Source of the DNA: DATCVR01 sp036566745
GTDB lineage: Bacteria; Actinomycetota; Actinomycetes; Jiangellales; Jiangellaceae
DNA length: 16,851 nt
Direction: 5' to 3'
Assembly (NCBI GenBank): GCA_036566745.1
Contig: DATCVR010000009.1
Location: 1-16,851, forward strand
Shown: positions 6,621-13,168 of the stretch, piece after piece
Position numbering within the stretch: position 1 is the stretch's first letter
How the letters are laid out: each line of letters starts with the position of its first letter
Made by a program: the position numbers and the translations under genes
Notes under the pieces: model-generated
Told to the model about the DNA's origin: nothing
Databases searched by the model: none
The model's input: the letters and a program-made list of their open reading frames with translations, nothing else

Positions 6621-8622
6621 GGACCGGGCTCGCAGAACGCGGCAGGGTCGGCAGCCCGCGCGCCGAACGGATGGCCGCCACCAGGCGTCCCATGATCTCG
6701 GTCAGCCCGTAGTCCTTGGGTGTGAAGACCTCCGCCACGCCCAGCTCGCGCAACCGGTCGGCGTCACCGGCCGGGATGATGCCGCCGACCACGACCACCA
6801 CGTCCTCCGCGCCCGCGTCGCGCAGCCCCTGGACGATCTGCGGCACCAGCTCGAGGTGCGAGCCGGACAGCACCGACACGCCCACGCAGTGCACGTCCTC
6901 GGCCACGGCAGCCGCCACGATCTGCGCCGGGGTGAGCCGGATGCCCTGGTAGACCACCTCGAAGCCGCAGTCGCGGGCCCGTACGGCCACCTGCTCGGCT
7001 CCGTTGGAGTGCCCGTCGAGGCCGGGCTTGCCCACCAGCAGGCGCAGCCGCCCGCCCAGCTCGTCGCCAGTGATCCGCACCGCCTCGCGCACCCGGGCGA
7101 TCTCGGCTCCGGTGGTGGGAACCACAGCCGAGCCGACGCCGGTGGGCGCCCGGTACTCGCCGAAGACCTCGCGCAACACCCCGGCCCATTCACCCGTCGT
7201 GACCCCGGCCCGCGCGCACTCCAGCGAGGCCGCCATCAGGTTCGCCGTCCCCGCGGCGTCGGTTCGGAGCCGTACCAGGGCCGCCTGGGCCGCGGGCTCG
7301 GAACGCGCGGCCCGCCAGGCCCGCACGCTCTCGCGGGCCGCCTGCTCGGCGGCCGGGTCGACCTGCTGGATCGCCGCGTCCATGTCGCTGGTCAGCGGGG
7401 ACGGCTCGGTCTCGACGAAGCGGTTCACCCCGACGACGACGTCGCCGCCGTCCTCGATCCGCCGGCGCCGCTCGGCATGGGCGGCCACGAGCTGGGCCTT
7501 CATGTACCCGCTCTCGACCGCGGCCACCGCCCCGCCCATCGACTGCACGCGGTCGACCTCGGTCTGGGCCCCCTTGACGATCGCCGCCACCCGGGCCTCG
7601 ATCACCGGCGAGCCGTCGAAGAGGTCGTCGTACTCCAGGAGGTCGGTCTCGAAGGCGAGCACCTGCTGCATCCTCAGGCTCCACTGCTGGTCCCATGGCC
7701 GCGGCAGGCCGAGGGCCTCGTTCCACGCGGGAAGCTGGACGGCACGTGCCCGGGCCCGCTTGGACATCGTCACGGCGAGCATCTCGAGCAGGATGCGGGT
7801 GACGTTGTTCTCGGGCTGCGCCTCGGTCAGGCCCAGGGAGTTGACCTGCACGCCGTACCGGAAGCGACGCTGCCGCTCGTCAGTGATGCCGTACCTCTCG
7901 GCGACGAGCTCCTCCCACATGTACGCGAACGCCCGCAGCTTGCACATCTCCTCGACGAAGCGGACGCCGGCGTTGACGAAGAACGACACTCGGCCGACCA
8001 CGTCGCCGAACCGCTCCGGCGGCACCTGACCGGAGTCGCGGACGGCGTCGAGGACCGCGATCGCCGTGCACAACGCGTAGGCGACCTCCTGGACCGGCGT
8101 CGCCCCGGCCTCCTGAAGGTGGTAGCTGCAGACGTTGATCGGATTCCAGGTCGGCATCGCCGAGACCGTGTAGGCGATGACGTCGGTGGTCAGCCGCAGC
8201 GACGCGGCCGGCGGGAAGACGTACGTGCCGCGGGAGAGATACTCCTTGACGATGTCATTCTGCGTCGTTCCGGCGAGTTCGGCCAGATCAGCGCCCTGCT
8301 CCTCGGCCACCACCTGGTAGAGCGCCAGCAGCCACATCGCGGTGGCGTTGATCGTCATGCTGGTGTTGCCCGCGGCGAGCGGGATGTCCGCGAACAGCCC
8401 GCGCATGTCGCCGAGGTGGGCCACCGGCACGCCGACCTTGCCGACCTCGCCGCGGGCCAGCTCGTGGTCGGGGTCGTAGCCGGTCTGCGTGGGCAGGTCG
8501 AATGCCACCGACAGGCCGGTCTGGCCCTTGGCCAGGTTGCGCCGGAACAGCGCGTTCGTGTCGGCCGCCGACGAGTGCCCGGCGTAGGTCCGCATCACCC
8601 ACGGCCTGTCGCGTCCGTCCAT
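6613..8622 (-). CDS. meaA: Ethylmalonyl-CoA mutase (MeaA-type, B12-dependent)
   Basis: With ATG 8622 the product has 669 residues. It rearranges (2R)-ethylmalonyl-CoA to methylsuccinyl-CoA in the ethylmalonyl-CoA pathway. The MeaA pattern is clear and differs from methylmalonyl-CoA mutase: RTYAGHSSA, FDLPTQTGYDPDH and RYGVQVNSLGLTEAQPENN (the MCM type has QTSG here). The C-terminal B12 domain has GLDGHSNG, with H538 as the expected cobalt ligand, and GVSVLSGSH. A GTG at 8652 would add ten residues (VGYSRVPSDD), but those codons overlap a palindrome and a TACCGT -10. ATG 8622 gives MDGRDRPWVMRTYAG, close to the N-terminus I recall for Streptomyces MeaA. Upstream lies a 3-hydroxybutyryl-CoA dehydrogenase gene, which fits the same pathway. 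Crotonyl-CoA carboxylase/reductase is not in this window. Confidence 0.92.
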   Translation of the reverse strand: MDGRDRPWVMRTYAGHSSAADTNALFRRNLAKGQTGLSVAFDLPTQTGYDPDHELARGEVGKVGVPVAHLGDMRGLFADIPLAAGNTSMTINATAMWLLALYQVVAEEQGADLAELAGTTQNDIVKEYLSRGTYVFPPAASLRLTTDVIAYTVSAMPTWNPINVCSYHLQEAGATPVQEVAYALCTAIAVLDAVRDSGQVPPERFGDVVGRVSFFVNAGVRFVEEMCKLRAFAYMWEELVAERYGITDERQRRFRYGVQVNSLGLTEAQPENNVTRILLEMLAVTMSKRARARAVQLPAWNEALGLPRPWDQQWSLRMQQVLAFETDLLEYDDLFDGSPVIEARVAAIVKGAQTEVDRVQSMGGAVAAVESGYMKAQLVAAHAERRRRIEDGGDVVVGVNRFVETEPSPLTSDMDAAIQQVDPAAEQAARESVRAWRAARSEPAAQAALVRLRTDAAGTANLMAASLECARAGVTTGEWAGVLREVFGEYRAPTGVGSAVVPTTGAEIARVREAVRITGDELGGRLRLLVGKPGLDGHSNGAEQVAVRARDCGFEVVYQGIRLTPAQIVAAAVAEDVHCVGVSVLSGSHLELVPQIVQGLRDAGAEDVVVVVGGIIPAGDADRLRELGVAEVFTPKDYGLTEIMGRLVAAIRSARGLPTLPRSASPVPE

Positions 8623-8630
8623 GTCATCGG

Positions 8631-8636
8631 ACGGTA
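8631..8636 (-). promoter_or_regulatory. Candidate -10 of the mutase gene
   Basis: TACCGT on the minus strand (8636-8631) matches TANNNT and lies 8 nt before ATG 8622, predicting a leaderless transcript. No strong -35 is visible. The arrangement supports ATG 8622 rather than GTG 8652. Confidence 0.45.
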
Positions 8637-8646
8637 CTCGCGAGTA
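8635..8646. promoter_or_regulatory. TetR-like operator palindrome at the mutase promoter
   Basis: TACTCGCGAGTA is a perfect 12-bp palindrome, within GGTACTCGCGAGTAACC on the plus strand (8633-8649). It overlaps the candidate -10, where a bound repressor would block RNA polymerase. Symmetry and half-sites resemble operators of TetR-family regulators of acyl-CoA metabolism; the actual regulator is not in the window (inference). Confidence 0.5.
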
Positions 8647-8716
8647 ACCCACCCGGACAGTCCCTGTGGACTACCCCACACGCGGCGAACGTCACACCAG
8701 CCGCGGCGCCACCACC

Positions 8717-9565
8717 TCAGTAGTCGTAGAACCCGCGCCCCGACTTGCGGCCGAGGTCGCCCGCGGCCACCATCCGGCTGAGCAGCTCCGGCGGGAAGAA
8801 CTTGGGGTCGGCGGTCTCGTTGTAGATGTTGGTGGTGGCGTGGCGCAGGATGTCGACCCCGGTGAGGTCGGTGGTGGCCAGCGGACCCATGGCGTGCCCG
8901 AAGCCGAGCTTGCAGGCCGTGTCGATGTCCTCGGCCGAGGCCACGCCGGACTCGTAGAGTTTGACCGCCTCGACCACGAGCGCGCTGATCAGCCTGGTGG
9001 TGACGAAGCCCGCGACGTCGCGGTTGACGACCACACACGTCTTGCCGGCGGCCTCGGCGAAGGCCCGCGCCGTGGCGAGCGTGTCGTCCGAGGTGTGCAG
9101 GCCGCGCACCAGCTCGCACAGCGCCATCATCGGCACCGGCGAGAAGAAGTGGGTCCCCACGACCGCCTCCGGGCGCCGGGTGGCCGAAGCGATGGTGGTG
9201 ATCGGGATCGCACTGGTGTTGGTGGCCAGCACCGCGTCGTCGCGGCAGAGGTCGTCGAGGCGGCCGAACAGTTCCTGCTTCGCCTCGACCTGCTCGAAGA
9301 TCGCCTCGACGACGATATCGGCCTCGGCCACGGCGTCCAGGTCGGTGGTGGTGCTGACCCGGGCGAGGGTGGCGTCGCGATCGGCCTCGGTCAGCTTGCC
9401 CTTCGCGACGAACTTCGCGGTGCTGGCGGCGATCGCGTCGACACCGCGGCGCAGCGCGTCGTCGCCGACGTCGCGCAGCACGACGTCGAACCCGGCCTGA
9501 GCGGCGACCTGGGCGATCCCCGACCCCATCAATCCGGCGCCCACCACGGCGATCCGCTGCGTCAT
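8717..9565 (-). CDS. hbd: 3-hydroxybutyryl-CoA dehydrogenase
   Basis: The 282 residues are the usual length for the family. It interconverts acetoacetyl-CoA and 3-hydroxybutyryl-CoA with NAD(P). The N-terminal Rossmann fold has IAVVGAGLMGSGIAQ (GxGxxG at 9-14). NTSAIPIT and GTHFFSPVPMMALCELVRG carry catalytic-site residues, with H139 at the position of the family's catalytic His. The C-terminal helical domain (DRDVAGFVTTRLI, GFGHAMGPLATTDLTGVD, LGRKSGRGFYDY) is intact. ATG 9565 follows a purine-rich GATGAGG about 8 nt upstream. It lies upstream of the mutase gene with a 94-nt gap that contains that gene's own promoter-like site. Crotonyl-CoA made from its product by a crotonase would feed the ethylmalonyl-CoA pathway. 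Butyrate or polyhydroxyalkanoate metabolism is an alternative role. Confidence 0.93.
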   Translation of the reverse strand: MTQRIAVVGAGLMGSGIAQVAAQAGFDVVLRDVGDDALRRGVDAIAASTAKFVAKGKLTEADRDATLARVSTTTDLDAVAEADIVVEAIFEQVEAKQELFGRLDDLCRDDAVLATNTSAIPITTIASATRRPEAVVGTHFFSPVPMMALCELVRGLHTSDDTLATARAFAEAAGKTCVVVNRDVAGFVTTRLISALVVEAVKLYESGVASAEDIDTACKLGFGHAMGPLATTDLTGVDILRHATTNIYNETADPKFFPPELLSRMVAAGDLGRKSGRGFYDY

Positions 9566-9600
9566 GCCTGCATCCTCATCTCGTCGACCCTGACGTCGGG

Positions 9601-9606
9601 AGCCTA
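9601..9606 (-). promoter_or_regulatory. Candidate -10 of the 3-hydroxybutyryl-CoA dehydrogenase gene
   Basis: TAGGCT on the minus strand fits TANNNT. It lies 35 nt upstream of ATG 9565, leaving room for a short leader with the GATGAGG ribosome-binding site. The -35 region (GTGGCC at 17-nt spacing) is a poor match. Confidence 0.3.
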
Positions 9607-9641
9607 GAACACGCCGCCACCACGGCCACCGACAGCCTCCC

Positions 9642-9656
9642 CGCCGCGCTGCGGCG
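9642..9656 (-). terminator. Small GC hairpin after the PAP2 gene
   Basis: CGCCGC and GCGGCG form a 6-bp stem with a 3-nt loop, beginning 13 nt after the PAP2 stop in the direction of transcription. There is no U-tract, so it is at best a weak terminator or the 3' end of the murA-PAP2 transcript. Confidence 0.3.
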
Positions 9657-9669
9657 ACGTGAGTGGATT

Positions 9670-10761
9670 TCAGGCCCGCGAAGCGGGTTCGGCCAGGGCG
9701 TCGGGCTCGGCCGTGGCCGGCGGCCCCTCGCGGCGTGCTCGCCATCGCTCCCAGGCCCGCGCCACGAGCAGCACGACCACAACGTAGAACCAGCCCGCCA
9801 GCACGTCGATCACGTAGTGCTCGCCGCCGTAGACCAGCGTGAACGCCATGGCCAGCGGGAACAGCACGAGGACGGTGCGTAGCACCACATTGTGGACGAA
9901 CGGCCACAACGAGACCGTCACCAGCAGCGCGAACGCGGAGTGCAACGACGGCAGCGCGGCCACCTGGTTGACGTCGGCCTGGGCCTCGGAGAACCATGCG
10001 CCCGCACCCCGCAGGCCCAGCAGCTCCCAGCCGCGGGTGGCGATCCGCGACACCGGCTCGGAGATCTCGCCGAAGTACGCCGCGTACCACGGTGGCGCCG
10101 CCGGCAGCAGGATGTAGGTGATCAACCCGGCGTACGAGAGCAGGAGCACTCGGCGGATGTAGGGCGCCCACAGGGTCCGCGACCGGACGTACAGGACGGC
10201 CGCCAGCGCCCACGGGACGACGAAGTGGGTGAAGTAGACCACCGAGGCGAGAACGTCCCACCACTGGATGGTCGGCATGTACAGGTGCTCCTGCAGCCAC
10301 ACCGTGGGCGTCGTGCCGCCGAACAACCATGCCTCGGCGTCGGCCAGCTCACCCACCAGCACCGGCCGGTCCAGGTTGTCGGCGATGCCGCGGGTGAAGT
10401 CGTACATGACCAGCGCGGCCAGCAGCGGCAGCCAGCTGAGCAGCGTGCGGACGTGCTCCTGCCACGGTCGGCCGATCTTGGCCGCCAGGATGCCCGCGAC
10501 GATCCAGCCGGTCTGCCCGATCCGGTCGAACGGGATGCCCTTGACCACGCAGTACGTGATCAGCACGACGAGATAGACGGCCAGGCCGATGCGTCCGGGA
10601 GTCCACTCCCACAGCCACCCGTGGCGCCGCGGTGCGGGCACGTCGGTCGTGGCGGTGATCGCAGTCGTGTCGCTCGCGCCGGATGCGGCAGTCGTCGCGC
10701 CGCCGGTCGTCGCGGCAGGGACCTCGTCGCCCTCGCCGGCGCGGGGGCGAAGCTCAGTCAT
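9670..10761 (-). CDS. PAP2-superfamily membrane protein, Aur1/inositol-phosphotransferase-like
   Basis: The protein has 363 residues. A Thr/Ala-rich cytoplasmic N-terminus (1-45) is followed by six or more hydrophobic segments between about 58 and 335. PAP2 catalytic motifs are present in the Aur1-like form: PSLHSAF with H274 (general SGH motif) and GEHYVIDVLAGW with H315 and D319. LPAAPPWYAA (219-228) also resembles this subfamily. Members hydrolyse or transfer lipid-linked phosphate groups on the outer face of the membrane; inositol-lipid or undecaprenyl/phosphatidate substrates are possible, and I cannot choose. ATG 10761 is chosen because it overlaps the murA stop by 8 nt (GATGACTGA), with no other sensible start. 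Coupling to murA hints at a cell-envelope role (inference). Confidence 0.87.
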   Translation of the reverse strand: MTELRPRAGEGDEVPAATTGGATTAASGASDTTAITATTDVPAPRRHGWLWEWTPGRIGLAVYLVVLITYCVVKGIPFDRIGQTGWIVAGILAAKIGRPWQEHVRTLLSWLPLLAALVMYDFTRGIADNLDRPVLVGELADAEAWLFGGTTPTVWLQEHLYMPTIQWWDVLASVVYFTHFVVPWALAAVLYVRSRTLWAPYIRRVLLLSYAGLITYILLPAAPPWYAAYFGEISEPVSRIATRGWELLGLRGAGAWFSEAQADVNQVAALPSLHSAFALLVTVSLWPFVHNVVLRTVLVLFPLAMAFTLVYGGEHYVIDVLAGWFYVVVVLLVARAWERWRARREGPPATAEPDALAEPASRA

Positions 10762-12028
10762 CGAAGTAGTCCGGGTCGGGTTCTCGCTGGACATCGGCGC
10801 CCAGCGACTGCAGCTGACCGATGAAGTCGGGGTAACCGCGGTCGATGTGATGGACCGCCGAGACGTACGTCTCGCCCTCGGCGACCAGCCCGGCCAGGAC
10901 GAGCCCGGCGCCGGCCCGGATATCGGTGGCCACGACCGGCGCCCCGGACAGCGTGCTGCGGCCGCGCACCACAGCGTGGTGGCCGTCGATGCGGACGTCG
11001 GCACCGAGGCGCGCCAGCTCGTTGACGAACATGAACCTCGCCTCGTAGACGTTCTCGGTGATCATCGCGGTGCCCTCGGCGACCGCGTCGAGCGCGACCA
11101 CCATCGGCTGGAGGTCGGTCGGAAAGCCCGGGTAGGGCAGGGTGACGACGTCGATGGCTCGTGGACGCCCGGACATCGCCACCCGCAGCCCATCGGGCCC
11201 GGAGACGACCGTGGCTCCGGCGGAGGCCAGCTTGTCGAGCACGATCTCGAGGTGCTCGGGACGGCCGTTGGTGATGGTGATGTCGCCCCGGGTCATCAGG
11301 GCTGCCACCGCCCAGCTGCCGGTGACGATGCGGTCCGGGATGGTGACGTGCTCGGTGGGCCGCAACCGCTCGACGCCCACGACCCGGAGCGTCGAGCTGC
11401 CCGCACCCTCGATCTGGGCTCCCATGTCGGTGAGGAACCGGCAGATGTCGACGATCTCCGGCTCACGCGCGACGTTGTCGATGACCGTCTCGCCACGAGC
11501 CAGCACGGCGGCCATCAGGATGTTCTCGGTGGCACCCACGCTCGGGAAGTCGAGCCAGATGGTGGTGCCGGTCAGGCCGTGCGGCGCGCGCGCGACCACG
11601 AACCCGTGCTCGATGTCGACCTCGGCGCCCAGCTTCATCAGCCCGGTCATGTGCATGTCGAGCCCACGCGAGCCGATGGCGTCACCGCCGGGCAGGGCGA
11701 CGTCGGCCGCACCACAGCGGGCGACGAGCGGGCCGAGCACGCAGATGGAGGCTCGCAGGCGGCGCACGAGGTCGTAGGGCGCGGCGTGGTCGATCTTCTC
11801 CGGAACGTCGATGATCACCGTCGTGCCGTCACGCTCGACCTCGGCACCGAGCCGGCGGAGCAGCTCGGCCATGTAGTCGACATCGGTGATGGCCGGAACG
11901 TCGTGCAGGATGCTGCGCCCCTCGGCCAGCAGGGTTGCTGCCATGAGCTTGAGCGCGCTGTTCTTCGCACCGCTCACCCGGACCGGCCCACGTAGGGACG
12001 CCCCTCCGGTGACCCGAAATCTCTCCAC
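10754..12028 (-). CDS. murA: UDP-N-acetylglucosamine 1-carboxyvinyltransferase
   Basis: The 424-residue MurA transfers enolpyruvate from PEP to UDP-GlcNAc, the first committed step of peptidoglycan synthesis. K22/N23 (VSGAKNSALKL), the UDP-GlcNAc-binding regions (FPSVGATENILMAA) and PGFPTDLQP are all present. In the catalytic loop, PGGDAIGSR has D116 where E. coli has Cys115, as in Mycobacterium tuberculosis, so the enzyme should be insensitive to fosfomycin. The start is GTG 12028 with GGAGGA 9 nt upstream (12043-12038); an in-frame start 40 codons earlier would run back into the DUF2550 gene. A TTGACA (12076-12071) lies upstream but without a good -10, so transcription from the atp/DUF2550 genes is also possible. 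The 3' end overlaps the PAP2 gene by 8 nt. Confidence 0.96.
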   Translation of the reverse strand: MERFRVTGGASLRGPVRVSGAKNSALKLMAATLLAEGRSILHDVPAITDVDYMAELLRRLGAEVERDGTTVIIDVPEKIDHAAPYDLVRRLRASICVLGPLVARCGAADVALPGGDAIGSRGLDMHMTGLMKLGAEVDIEHGFVVARAPHGLTGTTIWLDFPSVGATENILMAAVLARGETVIDNVAREPEIVDICRFLTDMGAQIEGAGSSTLRVVGVERLRPTEHVTIPDRIVTGSWAVAALMTRGDITITNGRPEHLEIVLDKLASAGATVVSGPDGLRVAMSGRPRAIDVVTLPYPGFPTDLQPMVVALDAVAEGTAMITENVYEARFMFVNELARLGADVRIDGHHAVVRGRSTLSGAPVVATDIRAGAGLVLAGLVAEGETYVSAVHHIDRGYPDFIGQLQSLGADVQREPDPDYFDD

Positions 12029-12094
12029 TCCGGCAGATCCTCCCACCTCACGCGCGCACGACGGCGCCACTGTCAAACGTGAGAGAACGGTACG

Positions 12095-12112
12095 CGCCTG
12101 ATCGATCAGGCG
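12095..12112. repeat. 18-bp perfect palindrome over the DUF2550 stop codon
   Basis: CGCCTGATCGATCAGGCG reads identically on both strands and contains the DUF2550 TGA (12108-12106). As RNA it folds into a 7-bp stem with a TCGA loop. It lies 66 bp upstream of murA. It has no U-run, so a weak terminator, an mRNA-stability element or an operator are all possible. Confidence 0.6.
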
Positions 12113-12546
12113 ACGAGGTGCCCCCCAGGCGGCGCGGCTTCCAGCCACGCCAGGAACGCCGTCGCGGCCGCCTCGGTCATCGAGACCTCGAGGACGTCCC
12201 CGCCGACGTCACAACTGAGTACAACATGCCCGGCCGGGAGTTCGTAGGCTTCCTCGGCGTCCGGCTGCCTCCGGCCCTCGACGGCCAGCTCGTTGCGGCG
12301 CAGCGAACGCTTGGGGCGGGGCGCGAAACTGAAGGTGCGGAACCACTCGAGGTCCTCGCCCCGATACCGGCCGATGCCGAATACCCACCCGCCGGCCCAC
12401 CCGTCCTGGCTGCCCGCCCGGACGCACATGTCGAAGCCACCCTCGCGCTGAAGCAGGCACCGGCGCACGAAGAGCACGCCGAGCACGATGGCCACCACCA
12501 GGGCGAGGGCGATCAGGACCACCGCGACCCACGAGATCAGGGTCAC
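12106..12546 (-). CDS. DUF2550 family membrane-anchored protein
   Basis: The protein has 146 residues with one N-terminal membrane helix (about 5-28, WVAVVLIALALVVAIVLGVLF). A compact domain follows with GGFDMCVR, GWVFGIGRYRGEDLEWFRTFSFAPRPKR and a C-terminal acidic/Leu-rich segment. This matches DUF2550, a family found in actinobacteria next to atpC, as here. Its function is unknown; topology suggests a cytoplasmic domain tethered to the membrane. GTG 12546 is preceded by GGAGGTG (12557-12551) at ideal spacing. It starts 38 nt after the atpC stop, so it probably belongs to the ATP synthase transcript. Confidence 0.9.
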   Translation of the reverse strand: MTLISWVAVVLIALALVVAIVLGVLFVRRCLLQREGGFDMCVRAGSQDGWAGGWVFGIGRYRGEDLEWFRTFSFAPRPKRSLRRNELAVEGRRQPDAEEAYELPAGHVVLSCDVGGDVLEVSMTEAAATAFLAWLEAAPPGGHLVA

Positions 12547-12584
12547 CGATCACCTCCCCCACCTGTCCGTCGTGACGACGAGAC

Positions 12585-12956
12585 TCAGCGACTTCCCGCG
12601 ACCCGCAATCGGGTCTCGGCCCAACGACGTGCGACATCGTCGTCCCCGGCTGCGGACAACTCGGCCTCGACCGCGGCGACGTCGATCTCGTCGGCGAGTT
12701 CGGCCAGCTCGGCGAGGACGGCTACGTGGTCTTCGGACACCGAGAGGAATCCACTGTCGACCGCGGCGACGACCGACTGCCCGTCGGAGGTGCGGACGGT
12801 GACCGGACCGGTGACGAGCAGGCCGAGCACCGGCTCATGACCGGCCATGATACCGATCTCGCCCTCGGGCGTCTTGGCCACGACGATGGATGCGGAACCC
12901 TCCCACACCCGTCGGTCGGCCGCGACGACCTCGACGTTCAGCTCCTTCGCCACCAC
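12585..12956 (-). CDS. atpC: F1 ATP synthase epsilon subunit
   Basis: The 123-residue protein has the normal epsilon layout: an N-terminal beta-sandwich (NVEVVAADRRVWEGSAS, TPEGEIGIMAGHEPVLGLL) and a C-terminal helical segment (HVAVLAELAELADEIDVAAVEAEL). It links the gamma rotor to the c-ring and can restrain ATP hydrolysis. Two adjacent GTG codons could start it: 12956, with AGGG only 4 nt upstream, or 12953 at better spacing; the difference is one residue. It is the last ATP synthase gene but is separated from atpD by an unusual 212-bp gap holding a large inverted repeat. Confidence 0.95.
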   Translation of the reverse strand: MVAKELNVEVVAADRRVWEGSASIVVAKTPEGEIGIMAGHEPVLGLLVTGPVTVRTSDGQSVVAAVDSGFLSVSEDHVAVLAELAELADEIDVAAVEAELSAAGDDDVARRWAETRLRVAGSR

Positions 12957-13168
12957 GTTTCCCTTCTCGCGCTACCGACATCATCGTGCACGTGCATTCG
13001 ACCCTGCACACCGACCCCCCAAAGCCTCACCCGAGCTGGGCGGTGCTGAACGGTCGTGACGGGGCATGGAATCGCGGCAGCGGCCTCAAGCTCGGAGATC
13101 CGGCATGCTTCACCGCTGGATCTCCGAGCAGCCGCAGAGCGATTCCGTGCCCCGTCACGACCAGAGCA
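12957..13168. other. Wide atpD-atpC intergenic gap, 212 bp
   Basis: This gap is not coding. It contains the 111-bp inverted-repeat element (13052-13162) directly after the atpD stop. Near atpC there is a 10-bp perfect palindrome TGCACGTGCA (12987-12996). I see no clear promoter for atpC, no T-tract and no transposase remnant. Confidence 0.7.
13052..13162. repeat. 111-bp large inverted-repeat element between atpD and atpC
   Basis: The outer arms 13052-13075 and 13139-13162 are 24 bp each and are reverse complements except for one position (T13067 against G13147). Inside, GCGGC/GCCGC (13080-13084 and 13131-13135) and CTCGGAGATCC/GGATCTCCGAG (13091-13101 and 13118-13128, perfect) continue the stem around a 16-nt loop. 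In the operon mRNA this would be a very stable long hairpin starting 6 nt after the atpD stop. Size and terminal repeats also fit a miniature transposon-like (MITE/REP-type) element, but I see no target-site duplication. Confidence 0.85.

Noticed and set aside
8623..8652. GTG 8652 as the start of the mutase gene
   Set aside because: The extra codons overlap a perfect palindrome and a -10-like sequence, there is no ribosome-binding site, and ATG 8622 fits the family N-terminus better.
6856..8781. Plus-strand open frame of 641 codons
   Set aside because: It is antisense to the highly conserved MeaA-type mutase and rich in His/Arg/Asp/Gly with no domain pattern.
10762..11004. 81-codon upstream extension of the PAP2 protein
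   Set aside because: It would lie almost wholly within murA in another frame and reads as Ser/Arg/Pro-rich noise. ATG 10761 overlaps the murA stop as expected for coupling.
12029..12148. 40-codon N-terminal extension of MurA
   Set aside because: It has no MurA homology, overlaps the DUF2550 3' end, and GTG 12028 has a good GGAGGA site and matches the normal MurA start.
13052..13162. Rho-independent terminator between atpD and atpC
   Set aside because: The stem is strong, but neither strand has a T-run after it and an essential downstream subunit gene follows, so full termination is unlikely. It is kept as an inverted-repeat element instead.
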